From NCBI GenBank assembly GCA_023269615.1, contig JAHFSY010000045.1, positions 1-34,748 of the forward strand: DNA of 34,748 bases. The letters are read 5' to 3'. Each line of letters begins with the position of its first letter. Position 1 is the stretch's first letter. Under the pieces are notes generated by a model that was not told where the DNA came from, made no database searches, and was given only the letters and a program-made list of their open reading frames with translations. Source of the DNA: Verrucomicrobiota bacterium (GTDB taxonomy: Bacteria > Verrucomicrobiota > Verrucomicrobiia > JABWAM01). The translations under genes were made by a program, and so were the position numbers. Shown one piece after another: positions 31,757 to 34,748 of the stretch.

Positions 31757-32236
31757 TCAAGGCGTGACGGACATCCGCTCCTCGCGCGCCGACTCGGCCA
31801 TGATCACGCCCTGGTCCTTGTAGGTCTTGAGCATGAAATGGGTGGCGGTGGATTGGACGCGGTCGAGCGTGGAAAGCTTGCTCGCCACAAACGAAGCAAC
31901 CTGCTGCAGCGTCTTGCCCTCCACGAAGATCAACAAATCATACCCGCCACTCATGAGGAAGCAGGAGGTGACCTCGTCAAATTTCGCGATGCGCCCGGCG
32001 GTGCGGTCAAATCCGCCCTCGCGCTCGGGCGTGATGCGCACCTCGATCACGGCTTTCACGCGGTCCTCTCCGAGCTTGTCATCGTTGACCACCGCCTTGT
32101 AGCCGAGGATCACGCCTTCCTTCTCATATTTCTGGATGCGCTCCTTGACCTCGCCCGGCTTCATCCCGAGCATCTGCCCGAGTTTTTCCGGTGTAAGCAA
32201 CGCGTCGTGTTCGAGCAGTTGGAGAAGTTTGTCCAT
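31757..32236 (-). CDS. Lrp/AsnC-family regulator
   Basis: 159 residues. Residues 1-50 form the helix-turn-helix (LLTPEKLGQMLGMKPGEVKE), and AVVNDDKLGEDRVKAVIEVR starts the RAM sensor domain (about 55-150). VTSCFLMSGGYDLLIFVEGK is the ligand-binding region typical of Lrp proteins. These act as octamers that sense amino acids and regulate their metabolism. AGGGA lies about eight bases before ATG 32236. It is 45 bases downstream of the FHA gene, so the pair may be one transcript. Confidence 0.9.
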   Translation of the reverse strand: MDKLLQLLEHDALLTPEKLGQMLGMKPGEVKERIQKYEKEGVILGYKAVVNDDKLGEDRVKAVIEVRITPEREGGFDRTAGRIAKFDEVTSCFLMSGGYDLLIFVEGKTLQQVASFVASKLSTLDRVQSTATHFMLKTYKDQGVIMAESAREERMSVTP

Positions 32237-32281
32237 GTCAGCGATCCCTGGGGGGTCTGCGTTTGGGGGCCCGTTTCGCGG

Positions 32282-32791
32282 TCAGACGATCAGGATCTTG
32301 TAAATCAGGAACGCGAGCAGCACGGTGGCGATGAGTCCGAGGACGACCACGGCAATCTGGAGCCATTTCTTTGAACCGCCGGAGCCGCGGTTCGCGAACG
32401 GCGATGCGCGGCGGAAATCAGTGGGGCGACCAGTGATGTTAGGCGACAGGCCGCTGAGGTCCACGGTTTTCTTGTGCGCGGGCATCGGCTGCGGCGCACC
32501 TTTGGCCACTGAAAAATACTGCATCTCGATGTGTCCGAACGCGACGGTGTCGCCATGATACAAGCGCGTCTCCACGATGCGCTGGCCGTTGACACGCGTG
32601 CCGTTGGTGGAATTGAGGTCGCGCACCACGTAATCCTCGCCACGGCGCGTGAGTTCGGCGTGGTGCGAGGAGATGGCCGCATCCTCGATGTGGACCAGGT
32701 TGTCCGGAAGGCGGCCGACGGTCATGCGCTCCTCGGTCAGCTCGAAGGTGCGATCCTTCATCTCCTCGTTGATGGCAACTAGTTTCGACAT
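32282..32791 (-). CDS. FHA-domain protein with a C-terminal membrane anchor
   Basis: 169 residues. The phosphothreonine-binding FHA domain spans about 5-95: VGRLPDN (25-31), ISSHHAELTRR (40-50) and LNSTNGTRVNGQ (59-70) are the classic binding loops. A Pro/Ser-rich linker (95-140) leads to one membrane helix (about 145-167) at the very end, so the FHA domain should face the cytoplasm. FHA domains read Ser/Thr kinase phosphorylation. No such kinase is nearby except the RsbW-like one, which is of a different type. Confidence 0.88.
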   Translation of the reverse strand: MSKLVAINEEMKDRTFELTEERMTVGRLPDNLVHIEDAAISSHHAELTRRGEDYVVRDLNSTNGTRVNGQRIVETRLYHGDTVAFGHIEMQYFSVAKGAPQPMPAHKKTVDLSGLSPNITGRPTDFRRASPFANRGSGGSKKWLQIAVVVLGLIATVLLAFLIYKILIV

Positions 32792-32965
32792 GGTGATCTG
32801 TTTTGCTCAGTGTGGTCAAAATGCGCCACGCCTATGCAGACAATGATCATAATTGAAGGGCACTGGCAAAAGCAAAAACAAAAATGGTCCCAAGTCGTTG
32901 CGTCATCCCGAGTTAGCCTCCCGCACTCAAGGTGAAAAAACCGGCGATGATGCCGGATCAGATGA

Positions 32966-32980
32966 TGGCACGTCTCCTGC
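32966..32980 (+). promoter_or_regulatory. Sigma-54 promoter candidate for amtB-glnK
   Basis: TGGCACGTCTCCTGC matches the -24/-12 pattern: TGGCACG, four bases, then CTGC, with the key GG and GC exactly ten bases apart. It lies 62 bases before the amtB start. Nitrogen-controlled amtB-glnK operons are often sigma-54 dependent. No clear activator site was recognised. Confidence 0.55.
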
Positions 32981-33042
32981 TTTTGAATGGCGCAACCGTA
33001 AAAAACCATCCCAACCACGATCAATCATCCAAGCAACATGCC

Positions 33043-34748
<1,706 letters not shown>

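Overview
The window looks like chromosomal DNA of a GC-rich, Gram-negative bacterium. It carries a type II secretion/type IV pilus platform gene, a Mla-type lipid transporter, the non-mevalonate enzyme Dxs and an AmtB-GlnK pair. I suspect a member of the Verrucomicrobiota or a related PVC lineage. The reasons are the weak or absent Shine-Dalgarno sites at many starts, the unknown TIM-barrel proteins and the density of small dispersed repeats. This placement is inference and was not tested by any search.

Layout. 1-3466 (minus): xseB, dxs and a gspF/pilC cut by the window edge. 3601-6918 (plus): ychF, a YihY/BrkB membrane protein and a secreted phosphoesterase. 7246-8222 (minus): a ParD-like antitoxin with a zeta-like ATPase toxin. 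8376-10067 (minus): ilvD. 10208-11596 (plus): a DUF374 acyltransferase and a GntR regulator, converging on ruvX (minus). 12099-16868 (minus): a STAS protein, MlaE, MlaF, MlaD, a GAF-SpoIIE phosphatase and an RsbW-like kinase. 17040-18185 (plus): a stand-alone GcvT-like protein. 18262-22923 (minus): a sugar kinase (XylB-like) with two unrecognised TIM-barrel-like proteins. 23060-24377 (plus): a histidine-rich membrane protein and truB. 24474-26597 (minus): a double-CbiX protein, RidA and a Phd/PIN toxin-antitoxin pair. 26691-27053 (plus): a small lipoprotein. 27145-29704 (minus): an M20 peptidase and an MFS transporter, divergent from a redoxin whose start codon overlaps that of the transporter. 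29703-30918 (plus): the redoxin and a periplasmic coiled-coil protein. 30915-32791 (minus): DUF4202, Lrp and FHA proteins. 33043 to the end (plus): amtB and the start of glnK, with a good sigma-54 promoter candidate.

How genes work together. The most suggestive unit is 12099-16868. A complete partner-switching set (STAS with a DSSG site, PP2C phosphatase, RsbW-like kinase) is interleaved with the MlaE-MlaF-MlaD lipid transporter, so lipid transport may be controlled by phosphorylation of the STAS subunit. The xylB-led operon probably feeds a pentulose into central metabolism. AmtB and GlnK form the usual ammonium uptake and sensing pair.

The strongest non-coding signal is a family of short hairpins with a GCAA loop (4765-4819, 6945-6970, 34522-34578). 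They occur as head-to-head pairs, and their stems differ by compensatory base changes, much like bacterial REP/BIME elements. At least ten other repeat or hairpin families fill the gaps between genes. Some abut start codons, and some appear to supply the ends of reading frames.
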